A DNA stretch of 64,000 nt. Source: Sulfurimonas sp. HSL-3221. GTDB lineage: Bacteria; Campylobacterota; Campylobacteria; Campylobacterales; Sulfurimonadaceae. The notes beneath the pieces were generated by a model. The model saw nothing but the letters and a program-made list of their open reading frames with translations, was not told the origin of the DNA and did no database searches. The translations under genes were made by a program, and so were the position numbers. Positions within the stretch are counted from its first letter, which is position 1, and each line of letters opens with the position of its first letter. The stretch covers positions 434,001 through 498,000 of the forward strand of contig NZ_CP087998.1 of assembly GCF_021044585.1 (NCBI RefSeq), read 5' to 3'. Positions 52,925 through 61,018 of the stretch are shown here, piece by piece.

Positions 52925-53010
52925 TGGTGCGACCGGCGAGATTTGAACTCGCACACCAAGTTGGCACTACCCCCTCAAGATAGCGTGTCTACCAATTCCA
53001 CCACGGTCGC
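52925..53010 (-). tRNA. tRNA-Leu (GAG)
   Basis: 86 nt with encoded CCA, acceptor GCGACCG/CGGTCGC, anticodon loop TTGAGGG (GAG), a long variable arm GCCAACTTGG, and T-arm GAGTTCAAATCTC. Its 3' end is the attachment site of the neighbouring element; the gene is intact. Confidence 0.97.
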
Positions 53011-53087
53011 GTTTAACAGTAAGTTTTAAAAGACCAGAATTATACTGGCGAAAATGTTATAAACAGCTTAAAATTTATCAAGCTGTC

Positions 53088-53113
53088 AAAAAAAACGAAG
53101 GCCGAAGCCTTCG
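53088..53113 (-). terminator. Rho-independent terminator of atpE
   Basis: CGAAGGC/GCCTTCG stem with a 4-nt loop and eight U on the minus strand, 17 nt after the atpE stop. Confidence 0.85.
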
Positions 53114-53129
53114 CGGGTTTTTCGGCTGA

Positions 53130-53444
53130 TTAGCCGAGGTACGGGTTAGCGTACAGAGCGATCAGGGCAATAACGAGTGTATAGATGACCTGAGCTTCGA
53201 TCATCGCGAGGGCGATGAACATTGTTGTCATGAGCTTACCACCCAGACCCGGGTTGCGAGCAGTACCTGCGATAGTCGCAGCAGCAGTGTGACCCATACC
53301 GATAGCGCCACCAAGAGCAGCGAGACCGAGGCCAACGCCTGCAGCGATCATAGAGTAAGCTTTGAGTGTCTGGTTTGCAACGTCAGCGTCAGCTGCGAAA
53401 GCAGCGCCAGCGAAAGCAACCATCAGAAAAAGAATCTTTTTCAT
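53130..53444 (-). CDS. atpE: ATP synthase F0 subunit c
   Basis: About 104 residues: a signal-like N-terminus (MKKILFLMVAFAGAAFAAD), then the hairpin of two membrane helices with GVGLGLAALGGAIGMG, polar loop ARNPG and the ion-binding Glu in ALAMIEAQVIYTL. The leader sequence is a feature of Campylobacterota c subunits. Gene is alone, not in an atp operon. ATG 53444 follows GGAG. Confidence 0.96.
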   Translation of the reverse strand: MKKILFLMVAFAGAAFAADADVANQTLKAYSMIAAGVGLGLAALGGAIGMGHTAAATIAGTARNPGLGGKLMTTMFIALAMIEAQVIYTLVIALIALYANPYLG

Positions 53445-53555
53445 GGAGTTCTCCAATAAATTTTTTTGTGTCAAAGTCCGTTCGGCTTGCGTATCCCTAC
53501 TTGTTACTTTGCGGGCGAATTATAGATATTGCACGCTTAAGAGGCGCTTTGTTGC

Positions 53556-54728
53556 CTATATATTGAGAACGATGGTTTTGCCGAAGGGGACTTCGCTCTG
53601 CGTCTCGGGGGTGATCCAGACGGTGTCGATGAGGGGTTCTTTGTCCGGGAAACGGCCGTCGCAGTCGGTGAAGTAGAGCAGCAGCGGGGCCATCGGGGCG
53701 TAGCGCTCCGTCCATTCGAAAACGGGGCGGAAGTCCGTGCCGCCCCCACCTTTGAGCTCGAAGCGCAGCGGCTCGCCGGGGTAGAACTGGCGGTGCGACT
53801 GCACCTTGGCGTCGCATACGAGCAGTTCGATGCGGTAGTCGGCGAAGGTCTCCAGGAGCGACTCGACCTCGGCGATGAAGCGCCCCAGCAGCTCCTCGTC
53901 GACGGACCCGGAGCTGTCGATGGCAATAACGATGTCGAGGGTCTCCGAGGTGGACGAGGGGAGGTAGATGTGGTTGTAGAGCAGCTTCTTGGAGGGCGGG
54001 AGCATGCGGTAGTCGCTTTTGAGGTGGCGGGAGAGGGCGTGAAAAAGCTCGCTGCGCCAGTCCACGACGCTCTGCTTCGCGGGGACGAAAAAGCGCTCCA
54101 GCCCCAGCGGGGTGTCGCCCTGCTGCTCCAGCATCTCGCGGACGGCCTTTTCAAAATGCTCGAACAACGACTCGTCCACGCTGTTCTCCACCTCCATCTG
54201 CGGCCGCAGTTTGTCCGGGTCGTGGTCGCCTTCGGCGTTTTTCAGCTCGTCGCGCTTGCGCTGGTTGTTCTCGTTGAAGCCGGTATCGTTGCTCTCGTCG
54301 TCGCTGTACTCCTCGTTCTTGATCTCGTCTTTGAGCTGGGCATAAATAGCCTCGGCGTACATCCCCTCGAAACGGGGGTCGTAGTTGACCTGCGGGGGCA
54401 GGGCGAAGTTGTTCTGTACGAGCATGGTGTTGATGGCGTGGTCGGTGGCCAGCTGCCACAGCCAGCTCATCCGCCCGTTCTGGCGCCGTTCGTGTACGAG
54501 CGCCGCGTGCATCGCCCCGTTGGCGAGCATGAATTCGCACTCCCGGTCGTCGAGCCCCTCGACGTATTCGGGGTTGTACTCCAGGCGGAGGCCGTTGCTG
54601 AGAAAGCCCGGGATGTCGTCGCTGGTGTCCAGCTCCAGGCGGCTGGCTAAGGTGCCGAAGTAGGGGGAGTTCAGCAGGAGACGGGCTTTGGCTTTGCCCA
54701 GTTTGTCCAGGGCTGTTTTTTCAGACAT
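53556..54728 (-). CDS. VWA-domain protein (DUF2201-like metallopeptidase-type)
   Basis: 390 residues. N-terminal domain with a HAALVHERRQN-like helix (the H-E-x-x-x motif of the DUF2201 group lost its second His, so zinc binding is doubtful), an acidic linker, then a VWA domain with MIDAS motif DIVIAIDSSGSVDEE near residue 268. Such proteins pair with MoxR ATPases to assemble or activate other proteins. The MoxR gene lies just upstream, across a repeat copy. Confidence 0.88.
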   Translation of the reverse strand: MSEKTALDKLGKAKARLLLNSPYFGTLASRLELDTSDDIPGFLSNGLRLEYNPEYVEGLDDRECEFMLANGAMHAALVHERRQNGRMSWLWQLATDHAINTMLVQNNFALPPQVNYDPRFEGMYAEAIYAQLKDEIKNEEYSDDESNDTGFNENNQRKRDELKNAEGDHDPDKLRPQMEVENSVDESLFEHFEKAVREMLEQQGDTPLGLERFFVPAKQSVVDWRSELFHALSRHLKSDYRMLPPSKKLLYNHIYLPSSTSETLDIVIAIDSSGSVDEELLGRFIAEVESLLETFADYRIELLVCDAKVQSHRQFYPGEPLRFELKGGGGTDFRPVFEWTERYAPMAPLLLYFTDCDGRFPDKEPLIDTVWITPETQSEVPFGKTIVLNI

Positions 54729-54745
54729 GTGTGTAGCCTGGAGAG

Positions 54746-54815
54746 TTTGTTCCCCTTCTTTTTTGCTTATCCAAAAAAGAAGCCGAACCGGGAAGAAAAA
54801 AGGATAATTCGGCTG
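54746..54815. repeat. Dispersed intergenic hairpin repeat, copy B
   Basis: 62 nt identical to copy A. Hairpin CTTCTTTTTT/AAAAAAGAAG at 54755-54782. It lies between the VWA and MoxR genes, and could form a structure in their shared transcript. Confidence 0.75.
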
Positions 54816-54892
54816 CCGCGCATGAAAAGTGTTGCTCGAATGTTCGGCTTTTTTTATTACGTGCGCGTTCCATGCTGTTCCCTTTTTCTTGT

Positions 54893-55900
54893 TTACTCTA
54901 GAAGGAAGGCGAACTTGCCGACCCAGTTGCCGTAGGCGTCGAGGTGGTCCATCATGACGCCGTTTTTCTGGAGGTCCTGGACGATGAGGACGGCGAACTC
55001 CGGGGGGAGCAGGTGGGTATAGTCGAGCAGACGGGTCAGTACGCTGTCGTCGGAGGCTTTGAGCACCTTGGAGACGAGGGCGGAGGCGAGGGCGTAAAGG
55101 GCGCTGAGATCCTCGGGGACCTCGCGCGACTCCCCGCGCAAGACGGCGTCGGTGTCGGGCAGGAGGTGCATCACCTTGGCAAAGGCCGTGAAGGCGACGG
55201 CGCGCTCCTCGCCGACGGCCCCGGCGATGGCGCTCAGGGCGAGCTGGTCGCGCATGCCCGACGCGAGGACCCCGTGGACGAACTCCCAGCTGCGCGGGGT
55301 GGGGAAGCTCTTGGTGTCGCTCGTGGGGTCAAAACCGAAGAGGGCGTCGTTGTTGGCGGTGATGTAGCCGATGATGCGTTCGTCGATGCCGTGCCCGTAG
55401 GCCCAGCGTCGCCAGTCGTCGACGTTGACGTCCATCTCCAGGTGGATAAAGCGGTTGGCCAGGGGCAGCGGCATGCGGTAGACGACACCCCGGTCGTTCT
55501 CGCGGTTGCCCGCCGCGACGATGGCCCACCCCTCGGGCAGTTCGTACTCGCCGACCTTGCGGTCGAGGATGAGCTGGTAGGCCGAGGCCTGCACGGAGGG
55601 CGCGGCGGTGTTGAGCTCGTCGAGGAAGAGGATGCCGCTCCCCTCCCGGGGCAGAAAAGAGGGCGGCGCCCAGACGGCCTGGTGCGCCTGGTTCTCGTAG
55701 AAGGGGATCCCCTTGAGGTCGGTCGGGTCCATCAGGGAGAGGCGCAGGTCGATAAAGCCGATGCCCTTGGCGTCAGCGATCTGTTTGACGACGGAGGATT
55801 TGCCGATTCCCGGCGCCCCCCACAAAAAGGTCGGCAGCTTCTGATCAATCAGCGCTCCGAGGGTTTCCGTAATCTCTTGGCTTCTCAAGGGCACCTCCAA
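54893..55900 (-). CDS. MoxR-type AAA+ ATPase
   Basis: 335 residues. Walker A GAPGIGKSS (residues 28-36), Walker B ILFLDELNTA (about 90-99), sensor AAGNRENDRG. It resembles MoxR/RavA ATPases that work with VWA partners as chaperones or insert cofactors. The substrate is unknown. It forms a three-gene set with the VWA protein downstream and a repeat protein upstream, though with a gap of ~165 and ~250 nt. Confidence 0.92.
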   Translation of the reverse strand: MEVPLRSQEITETLGALIDQKLPTFLWGAPGIGKSSVVKQIADAKGIGFIDLRLSLMDPTDLKGIPFYENQAHQAVWAPPSFLPREGSGILFLDELNTAAPSVQASAYQLILDRKVGEYELPEGWAIVAAGNRENDRGVVYRMPLPLANRFIHLEMDVNVDDWRRWAYGHGIDERIIGYITANNDALFGFDPTSDTKSFPTPRSWEFVHGVLASGMRDQLALSAIAGAVGEERAVAFTAFAKVMHLLPDTDAVLRGESREVPEDLSALYALASALVSKVLKASDDSVLTRLLDYTHLLPPEFAVLIVQDLQKNGVMMDHLDAYGNWVGKFAFLLE

Positions 55901-56153
55901 TTCCCCTGCGTGAATTTCAGAAGGGATTTGAGGTATGAGATTTTTTTGGTGCGCTTTGCAGGCATAGCGGAAGCTACGTCAAAAAGTGTACCAAGGAAAG
56001 ATCGTGCCTCAAATGCTTTCCCGCAGGGCGTTGCAGAGAAAACTCTCTTCAGGATTGTACTATGCTTCAGGCACTTAACAAGCCCCGGAGCGTGGACTCC
56101 GATGAGAACTTTCTCTGTAACGCTGAAAACGCGATGGGGAGTTGGATGTGCCC
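55901..56153. other. 253-nt spacer with inverted repeats
   Basis: Between MoxR and the repeat-protein gene. CGTTGCAGAGAAA (56029-56041) pairs with TTTCTCTGTAACG (56110-56122), and ATTTGAGG (about 55926) with CCTCAAAT (about 56007). A 92-codon open frame on the minus strand crosses it, but the content is not convincing as protein. Confidence 0.45.
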
Positions 56154-57491
56154 TCATAACCATCCTATGTTTTCGCGTTGAATGAACTGCCCGAAGGCGT
56201 CGTTGGTCCGGACGGCCCGCTCGAAACGGGCGTCGAGCTGCAGCTGCTGCAGGATGTCAATGGGGGTGGCGGGGTTGGCCGCGAGGGCACCCAAAACGTC
56301 CGCATTCCCCCGAGTGTAAAGCTGTTCGAGCAGGGCGGCGGGGGAAGCGGGGTTACCCGCGAGGGCCGCGTCGCAGCCCGAACCGGCCAGCGCCGTCAGG
56401 GCTTCGCTTGTCATGGCGGGGTTGGCTGCCAGCGCGGCGCGCACGGCGGGGATCTTTGTTTGCATGAGCGCCCCGGCGATCTGCAGTGAAGGGTTGGCGG
56501 CCAGTGCCGTCATGACCGCCTCGTCGCCCGTCTCGAAGAGGCGCTGCTGCATTGCTTCTGTCAATGCGTGGTTCGCGGCCAGTGCTTTGGCATGGTGCGC
56601 GAGCCCCTTTTCAAAACGCGCTTCGTCCAGCGCGATGTTGGCGTACCCTGTTGCGGCCAGAGCGTCGTCGGCAAAGAGACGCTCCGCCAGCGCGGCATCG
56701 AGCGCCGGGTTCGAGACGAGGGCCGTGGTGACGGCGGGTACGTCGAGGGCGGCCAGCTCCTGCTGCAGCGCCGGGCTGAGGGCAGGGTGTGTCGCCACAA
56801 GTGCGCGCAGGGCGTCGTCGCCCTGGCGGATGAAGTGCTTCAAGGTCGGCTCGTCGCTGTCGGGGTGCAGGGCCAGAGCTTCGAGGATCGCGCGCATCTG
56901 GCGCTCGTTGCCGCCTACGGCCTGGCGCAACGGCGCGAGGCTGCCGATGACGCGGATGAGCCGGGGGCGGCGGGTCTGCCGGAGCAGGTGCATGAGACCG
57001 AGGGTGGAGTACTGGACGTTGTGGTTGCGCTCGATATGCTCGTAGTAGCGCCCGATCAGCGCCGCCGTGACGTCGCGGTTCTCGTCCGTGTCGAAGAACC
57101 CCTCCCCCTTCCAGTCGTAGAGCTGCAGCAGTTTCAGGAAGAAATCGTTCGAGATGTAGGGGTTTTGCAAAAAGGCGTGGAGCCGTTCGTTGTCGCGGGT
57201 GAGCTTGAGGCTCATCATGATCCGCTCGGGCTCGATCTGGGTACAGAGCGTTTTTTCAAAGGCATCGATGGCGAGGGGCACGACCTTGTCGCTGTCGTAG
57301 AGGCGGTCAAGCTCCTCCTGCTCGAGGGGATTGATCAGCCGCCCCTCGACCACGGCGTCGACGTCGGCGTCGTAGCGGTCGGCCAGGGTGATGTCCGCGG
57401 CGCGCAGGAGGCGGTCGAACTCCTCGCGGTTCAGCGCGCGCGGGGCGCCGAAAAGCAGGATGCGTTTATGGGTGAATGTTCGCGGTTGCAT
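56154..57491 (-). CDS. Leucine-rich-variant/HEAT-like repeat protein
   Basis: About 445 residues. The N-terminus KRILLFGAPRALNREEFDRLL... DAVVEGRL has a BRCT-like look. The second half has about a dozen alpha-helical repeats with the core LAANPAxxxxxLxxL, each about 20-25 residues, like LRV or HEAT repeats. It may be a binding scaffold for the MoxR/VWA pair next to it. ATG 57491 is chosen by position of the domain. No enzyme motif. Confidence 0.8.
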   Translation of the reverse strand: MQPRTFTHKRILLFGAPRALNREEFDRLLRAADITLADRYDADVDAVVEGRLINPLEQEELDRLYDSDKVVPLAIDAFEKTLCTQIEPERIMMSLKLTRDNERLHAFLQNPYISNDFFLKLLQLYDWKGEGFFDTDENRDVTAALIGRYYEHIERNHNVQYSTLGLMHLLRQTRRPRLIRVIGSLAPLRQAVGGNERQMRAILEALALHPDSDEPTLKHFIRQGDDALRALVATHPALSPALQQELAALDVPAVTTALVSNPALDAALAERLFADDALAATGYANIALDEARFEKGLAHHAKALAANHALTEAMQQRLFETGDEAVMTALAANPSLQIAGALMQTKIPAVRAALAANPAMTSEALTALAGSGCDAALAGNPASPAALLEQLYTRGNADVLGALAANPATPIDILQQLQLDARFERAVRTNDAFGQFIQRENIGWL

Positions 57492-57575
57492 GGACGTATT
57501 ATAACGCTTCGCCCTTGACGCATTTGGAATAGTATCTGCAATTAAGCTTCGCATCTGCCAAAATACACATAATAA

Positions 57576-57592
57576 CATAGTTGAATACTATG
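57576..57592. promoter_or_regulatory. Operator-like inverted repeat upstream of cysK
   Basis: CATAGT-tgaat-ACTATG, perfect 6-bp arms, about 30-46 nt before the cysK -10. It may bind a dimeric regulator. Confidence 0.4.
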
Positions 57593-57611
57593 GATTGCAG
57601 ACAAATTCGCT

Positions 57612-57640
57612 TTGCTTCGTCTATAATAGCAGCGAAGCAA
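57612..57640 (+). promoter_or_regulatory. cysK promoter with flanking inverted repeat
   Basis: TATAAT at 57622-57627 lies between the perfect arms TTGCTTCG (57612-57619) and CGAAGCAA (57633-57640). The palindrome thus straddles the promoter and is a likely operator or a 5' hairpin. Confidence 0.55.
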
Positions 57641-57656
57641 CATTAAAGGATAAGGA

Positions 57657-58577
57657 ATGATAGCGTCTAACATCACCGAACTGATCGGCAACACACCGCT
57701 GATTCGTCTCAATGCCCCCTCCGAGCAGACCGGAGCGACGATTCTCGGCAAGTGCGAGTTTATGAACCCGACGAGCTCCGTCAAGGACCGGATCGGTTAT
57801 AACATGATCAAGACGGCGATGGACGACGGTATCATCAATGCCCAGACGACGATCATCGAGCCGACCAGCGGCAACACGGGGATCGCCCTTGCCTCCATCT
57901 GCGCGGCGCTGGGGCTGAAACTGACCCTTACGATGCCCGAGTCGATGAGTATTGAACGCCGCAACATCCTTAAAGCCCTCGGCGCGGAGCTCGTCCTGAC
58001 GCCGGCGATGGCCGGTATGAAAGGCGCCATCGAGAAGGCGGAAGAGCTCAAAGAGAGCCTGGGCAACGCCGTCATCCTGCAGCAGTTCCAGAACCCGGCC
58101 AACCCGGCGGTCCACATCAAAACGACGGCCGAAGAGATCCTGCGCGACACGGACGGCAACCTCGATATCTTCGTGGCCGCCGTCGGGACGGGGGGCACAC
58201 TGACGGGAACGGGCACGCGCCTCAAAGAGGTGATCCCCGCCATCGAGATCATCGCCGTCGAACCGACGGACTCGGCGGTCCTCTCCGGCGGCAAACCGGG
58301 CCCGCACAAGATCCAGGGGATCGGCGCGGGCTTCGTGCCGGACGTTCTCAACACGCAGATCTACGGCGAGGTTATCACCGTCAGCAATGACGACGCGATG
58401 GCGACGTCGCGGATGCTGGCCAAAGAGGAGGGGCTGCTCGTGGGCATCTCCGCCGGGGCCAACGTCTACGCCGCGATGCAGGTCGCCGCGCGTCCGGAGA
58501 ACAAGGGCAAGACCATCGTCACCATCCTCTGCGATACGGCCGAACGCTACCTCTCGACGGCACTGTTCAGCGAATAG
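57657..58577 (+). CDS. cysK: Cysteine synthase A
   Basis: 306 residues. PLP-dependent O-acetylserine sulfhydrylase. PLP-lysine in [14 protein letters not shown], phosphate loop PTSGNTGIA, and [15 protein letters not shown] are hallmarks. It makes cysteine from sulfide and O-acetylserine. ATG follows AAGGA. It has an own promoter with an unusual palindrome and leads into an aminotransferase gene 2 nt later. Confidence 0.97.
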   Translation: MIASNITELIGNTPLIRLNAPSEQTGATILGKCEFMNPTSSVKDRIGYNMIKTAMDDGIINAQTTIIEPTSGNTGIALASICAALGLKLTLTMPESMSIERRNILKALGAELVLTPAMAGMKGAIEKAEELKESLGNAVILQQFQNPANPAVHIKTTAEEILRDTDGNLDIFVAAVGTGGTLTGTGTRLKEVIPAIEIIAVEPTDSAVLSGGKPGPHKIQGIGAGFVPDVLNTQIYGEVITVSNDDAMATSRMLAKEEGLLVGISAGANVYAAMQVAARPENKGKTIVTILCDTAERYLSTALFSE

Positions 58578-58579
58578 GC

Positions 58580-59161
58580 ATGCCGTTTCTGGAGACGATC
58601 CTGGCCGAAGAGGGACGTTTCCCCTACCTGAGCTGGCATCAGCAGCGTCTGGAACGCACGCTGAAACGCCACGATATCCCGAAAATTTACGACCTTGAAA
58701 GCCGCCTCGAAGCCCCTGAAACAGGGCGATGGCGCTGCCGTGTCCAGTATGATGAACAAATGTTCACATACGAACTTCTCCCCTATACTCCCCGCATCAT
58801 CACCTCGTTGCAGCCGGTGACGGACGAGACGATCACCTACCGCGACAAAATAACCGAAAGGGAACGGCTCGACCGGCTCTTTGCCCAGCGGGGCAGTGCG
58901 GACGACGTTCTGATTGTGCAGGCGGGGCTCATCACCGATACGACCATCGCCAATGTCGCCTGTTTTATCGGGGGACGGTGGCTGACCCCGAAACGGCCGC
59001 TGCTCGAAGGCACGGCGCGGGCCCGGCTGATCGAAGCGGGGAAGCTGACCTGTGCCGACATCACCCTTGACGCGGCACGGGGCGCCGAGCGGGTGGCCGT
59101 GATGAATGCCCTGTCAGGCTTTGTCGAGGTGAGCGGTGGTATACTTCCCCCGATTAATTAA
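58580..59161 (+). CDS. Class IV aminotransferase-like protein
   Basis: 193 residues, shorter than PabC (~270). A shortened PLP fold type IV domain: YRDKITER has the lysine, then DDVLIVQAGLITDTTIANV and LLEGTARARLIE, which match PabC and branched-chain aminotransferase motifs. Likely aminodeoxychorismate lyase-like (PabC) in folate synthesis or an amino-acid aminotransferase. It is co-transcribed with cysK and a hypothetical protein. Confidence 0.8.
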   Translation: MPFLETILAEEGRFPYLSWHQQRLERTLKRHDIPKIYDLESRLEAPETGRWRCRVQYDEQMFTYELLPYTPRIITSLQPVTDETITYRDKITERERLDRLFAQRGSADDVLIVQAGLITDTTIANVACFIGGRWLTPKRPLLEGTARARLIEAGKLTCADITLDAARGAERVAVMNALSGFVEVSGGILPPIN

Positions 59162-59170
59162 CTTGGAGAG

Positions 59171-59635
59171 ATGATGCTCATCAATATTCTGAATGATGAA
59201 AAATTTGTCGATTTAATGCAGCGGCATGTCGAGGAGCTGATGCTCTACCTCTTCGAACACGACCAGTCTTTCGGCATTCTCTGCAAAATCGAGCATCTGA
59301 GCTTCGAACCGGAGCTGCCCGAACACATCACCGAGTCGTTCCGCCCGATGACCCTCTTTTACCTGGCGGGCTACACCTTCGACAGCGCGCGCATCGACGG
59401 CAACCGGCTTATCTTCGAGGCGGGCTTTGGCCCGGAGAACATCGGCAGCTTCGTCACGGTGCCGCTGCCGAGCATTATGCAGATTATCATCGACGAAACC
59501 CCCATCTTTATCAACCACGCCGTCTATAAAGAGGGTGAGGAAGAGATGGAAGCGGTCGATGACGGCGGGATCGAAAATTCAATGGCGGCGTTTTTGTCAA
59601 ATCCGGAAAACGAGAAGTTTCTGAAGAAGAAGTGA
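59171..59635 (+). CDS. Conserved protein, possibly SspB-like
   Basis: 154 residues. The middle stretch (LIFEAGFGPENIGSFVTVPLPSIMQI) and acidic tail (EGEEEMEAVDDGG) recall SspB, the ClpXP adaptor, whose core ends in ARFGG...VPL.AVLAI and has an acidic tail with a ClpX-binding end. Similarity is weak; the ending KFLKKK is not SspB's. It starts 9 nt after the aminotransferase. Confidence 0.6.
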   Translation: MMLINILNDEKFVDLMQRHVEELMLYLFEHDQSFGILCKIEHLSFEPELPEHITESFRPMTLFYLAGYTFDSARIDGNRLIFEAGFGPENIGSFVTVPLPSIMQIIIDETPIFINHAVYKEGEEEMEAVDDGGIENSMAAFLSNPENEKFLKKK

Positions 59636-59640
59636 GCGGT

Positions 59641-59775
59641 TTTGTTCCCTTTCTTCTTTGCTCGCACAAAGAAGAAACCGAACCCGAAAGAAGAAAGTGC
59701 GAAAGGCTGTCGCATTCGGGGCACTCCATTCCCCGATGATGCGACTGACACGCTAAATATCATTTCTGAGTCGAA
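59641..59775. repeat. Dispersed intergenic hairpin repeat, copy C
   Basis: Diverged from copies A and B but with a similar hairpin TTTCTTCTTTG/CAAAGAAGAAA (59650-59660, 59667-59677), in which changes in one arm are matched in the other. The tail with ATTCCCCGATGAT...ACACGCTAAA resembles copy A. Confidence 0.65.
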
Positions 59776-59870
59776 TAAGAAGGCGGAGTGTCACAGGCCA
59801 CTTTGACACTAAGTACCTAGTGCCTGCCCCGAGGGAAGTCTCCTGGGGGATAGAAGAGTATGAAACGTAC

Positions 59871-60770
59871 TTACATCCGCATGGTGAGCAGGAAGTCGAC
59901 GACGTTGTTGACGAAGGCGTCGTGCTTGCGGTCTTTGGAGTAGGCGATGTAGAACTTGCGGTGGACGCGGAAGTTGCGCATGCGTGATTCGTACAGTTTG
60001 CCCTCGGCAATCTCGTCCTCGATAACGTGGCGGGAGATGACCGATACGATCGGGCGCTCGGCGTCTTTCGGAGAGCGCATGATCGTCTCTTTGACCGCCG
60101 TCGGCGACTGCACGACCCCGATGACGTTGAACGTCGAACAGTCGATCTCAAGCTCTTCGAAGGCTTCGGAGACGAGCTTGCGGGTGTGGGAGTTCTCGTC
60201 GCGGCAGACCCAGTCGAAGGTGAAGAAGTCCTCTTTCTTCAGGTACTTGGGCAGCGGCTGGTTGGAGAAGAGCACCAGTTCGTCCTCCATCCATTCGCGG
60301 TAGATGATCCCGTCGCGGAAGACCGGTGACTCGATCAGCGCGACATCGATCTTCTTGTCTTCGAGCTCGTCGATGATCTCGTTGGAGAGGCCGACATGCA
60401 TATAGACCTCGTTGTTGATCTTCTCTTTGATGGCGCCCAGGTAGGTCGGGATGACATAGTTCCCGATCGCGTAGGAAGCGCCGAGGATGAAAGTGAAGTC
60501 TTTATTGATGATCTTGAGCAGCTCTTTTTGGCTTGTGTTGATCGCTTTTTCGAGTTTGACGGCGATACGGTAAAGGTCCTCGCCCTCTTTGGTCAGCTTG
60601 ATGCCGTTCTTCTTACGCTCGACGATGCGCGTATCGAGGTACTCTTCGATAAATTTGATCTGTTGGGTGACGGCGGGTTGGGAAATGCCCAGTTTCGCGG
60701 AAGCCTTGGAAAAGCTCTTCTCTTTGACGACAGTCAAAAAAGTTTGGAGTTTGGCGAAGTCTTTCAGCAT
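59871..60770 (-). CDS. LysR-family transcriptional regulator
   Basis: 299 residues. N-terminal winged HTH (LQTFLTVVKEKSFSKASAKLGISQPAVTQQIKFIE) and periplasmic-binding-like effector domain. It binds an unknown effector. The gene has a -10 (60861-60866) and is divergent from the uvrD-type helicase gene. Codon use is like the chromosome's. In Campylobacterota a similar LysR gene (CysB-like) can act on sulfur assimilation, but the target here is not shown. Confidence 0.93.
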   Translation of the reverse strand: MLKDFAKLQTFLTVVKEKSFSKASAKLGISQPAVTQQIKFIEEYLDTRIVERKKNGIKLTKEGEDLYRIAVKLEKAINTSQKELLKIINKDFTFILGASYAIGNYVIPTYLGAIKEKINNEVYMHVGLSNEIIDELEDKKIDVALIESPVFRDGIIYREWMEDELVLFSNQPLPKYLKKEDFFTFDWVCRDENSHTRKLVSEAFEELEIDCSTFNVIGVVQSPTAVKETIMRSPKDAERPIVSVISRHVIEDEIAEGKLYESRMRNFRVHRKFYIAYSKDRKHDAFVNNVVDFLLTMRM

Positions 60771-60860
60771 TCAGATATCCTTGGCAAATGGGCCATATTT
60801 GTCTTTGTTATAAAGCATCCGCTTTTTGATAACAAGGCTCCATAAAAATAAAACATCAGA

Positions 60861-60866
60861 ATTATA
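60861..60866 (-). promoter_or_regulatory. -10 box of the LysR gene
   Basis: TATAAT on the minus strand in GTTATAATTCTG, about 90 nt before the ATG. Confidence 0.45.
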
Positions 60867-60983
60867 ACGTACAATGATAGTCATTTCAATAAGACGGATT
60901 AGTTCTGATTACTTTTTTTATAATTTCCCGATAAAGCAATGCGAAAAGTGTCATCAAACAATGAGAGCTTAAAAAATTATTGA

Positions 60984-60989
60984 TATAAT
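60984..60989 (+). promoter_or_regulatory. -10 box of the helicase gene
   Basis: TATAAT in TGATATAATAGATTAA, about 30 nt before the ATG. Confidence 0.55.
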
Positions 60990-61018
60990 AGATTAACCTA
61001 AAAACACGAAAAATAGAG

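Larger units (their letters stand above)
50604..52947. mobile_element. Compact HUH-Rep element integrated at tRNA-Leu
   Basis: Bounded by a 26-nt direct repeat: 50604-50629 equals 52922-52947, which is the 3' end of the tRNA-Leu gene. About 2.3 kb contains four + genes: a ribbon-helix-helix regulator, an SSB-like 88-residue protein, a 74-residue protein and a HUH replication endonuclease. There is no integrase, no capsid or Zot gene. This fits a minimal ssDNA/rolling-circle replicon or phage satellite inserted in the tRNA. The family name is unknown to me. Confidence 0.75.

Noticed and set aside
50604-52947. Complete inovirus prophage
   Set aside because: The Rep and SSB-like genes fit, but no Zot/pI morphogenesis, coat or adsorption gene exists between the repeats.
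55885-56163. 92-residue ORF between MoxR and repeat-protein genes
   Set aside because: Composition is not gene-like, and its start and end are not coupled to the neighbours. Kept only as a spacer; a search could reverse this.
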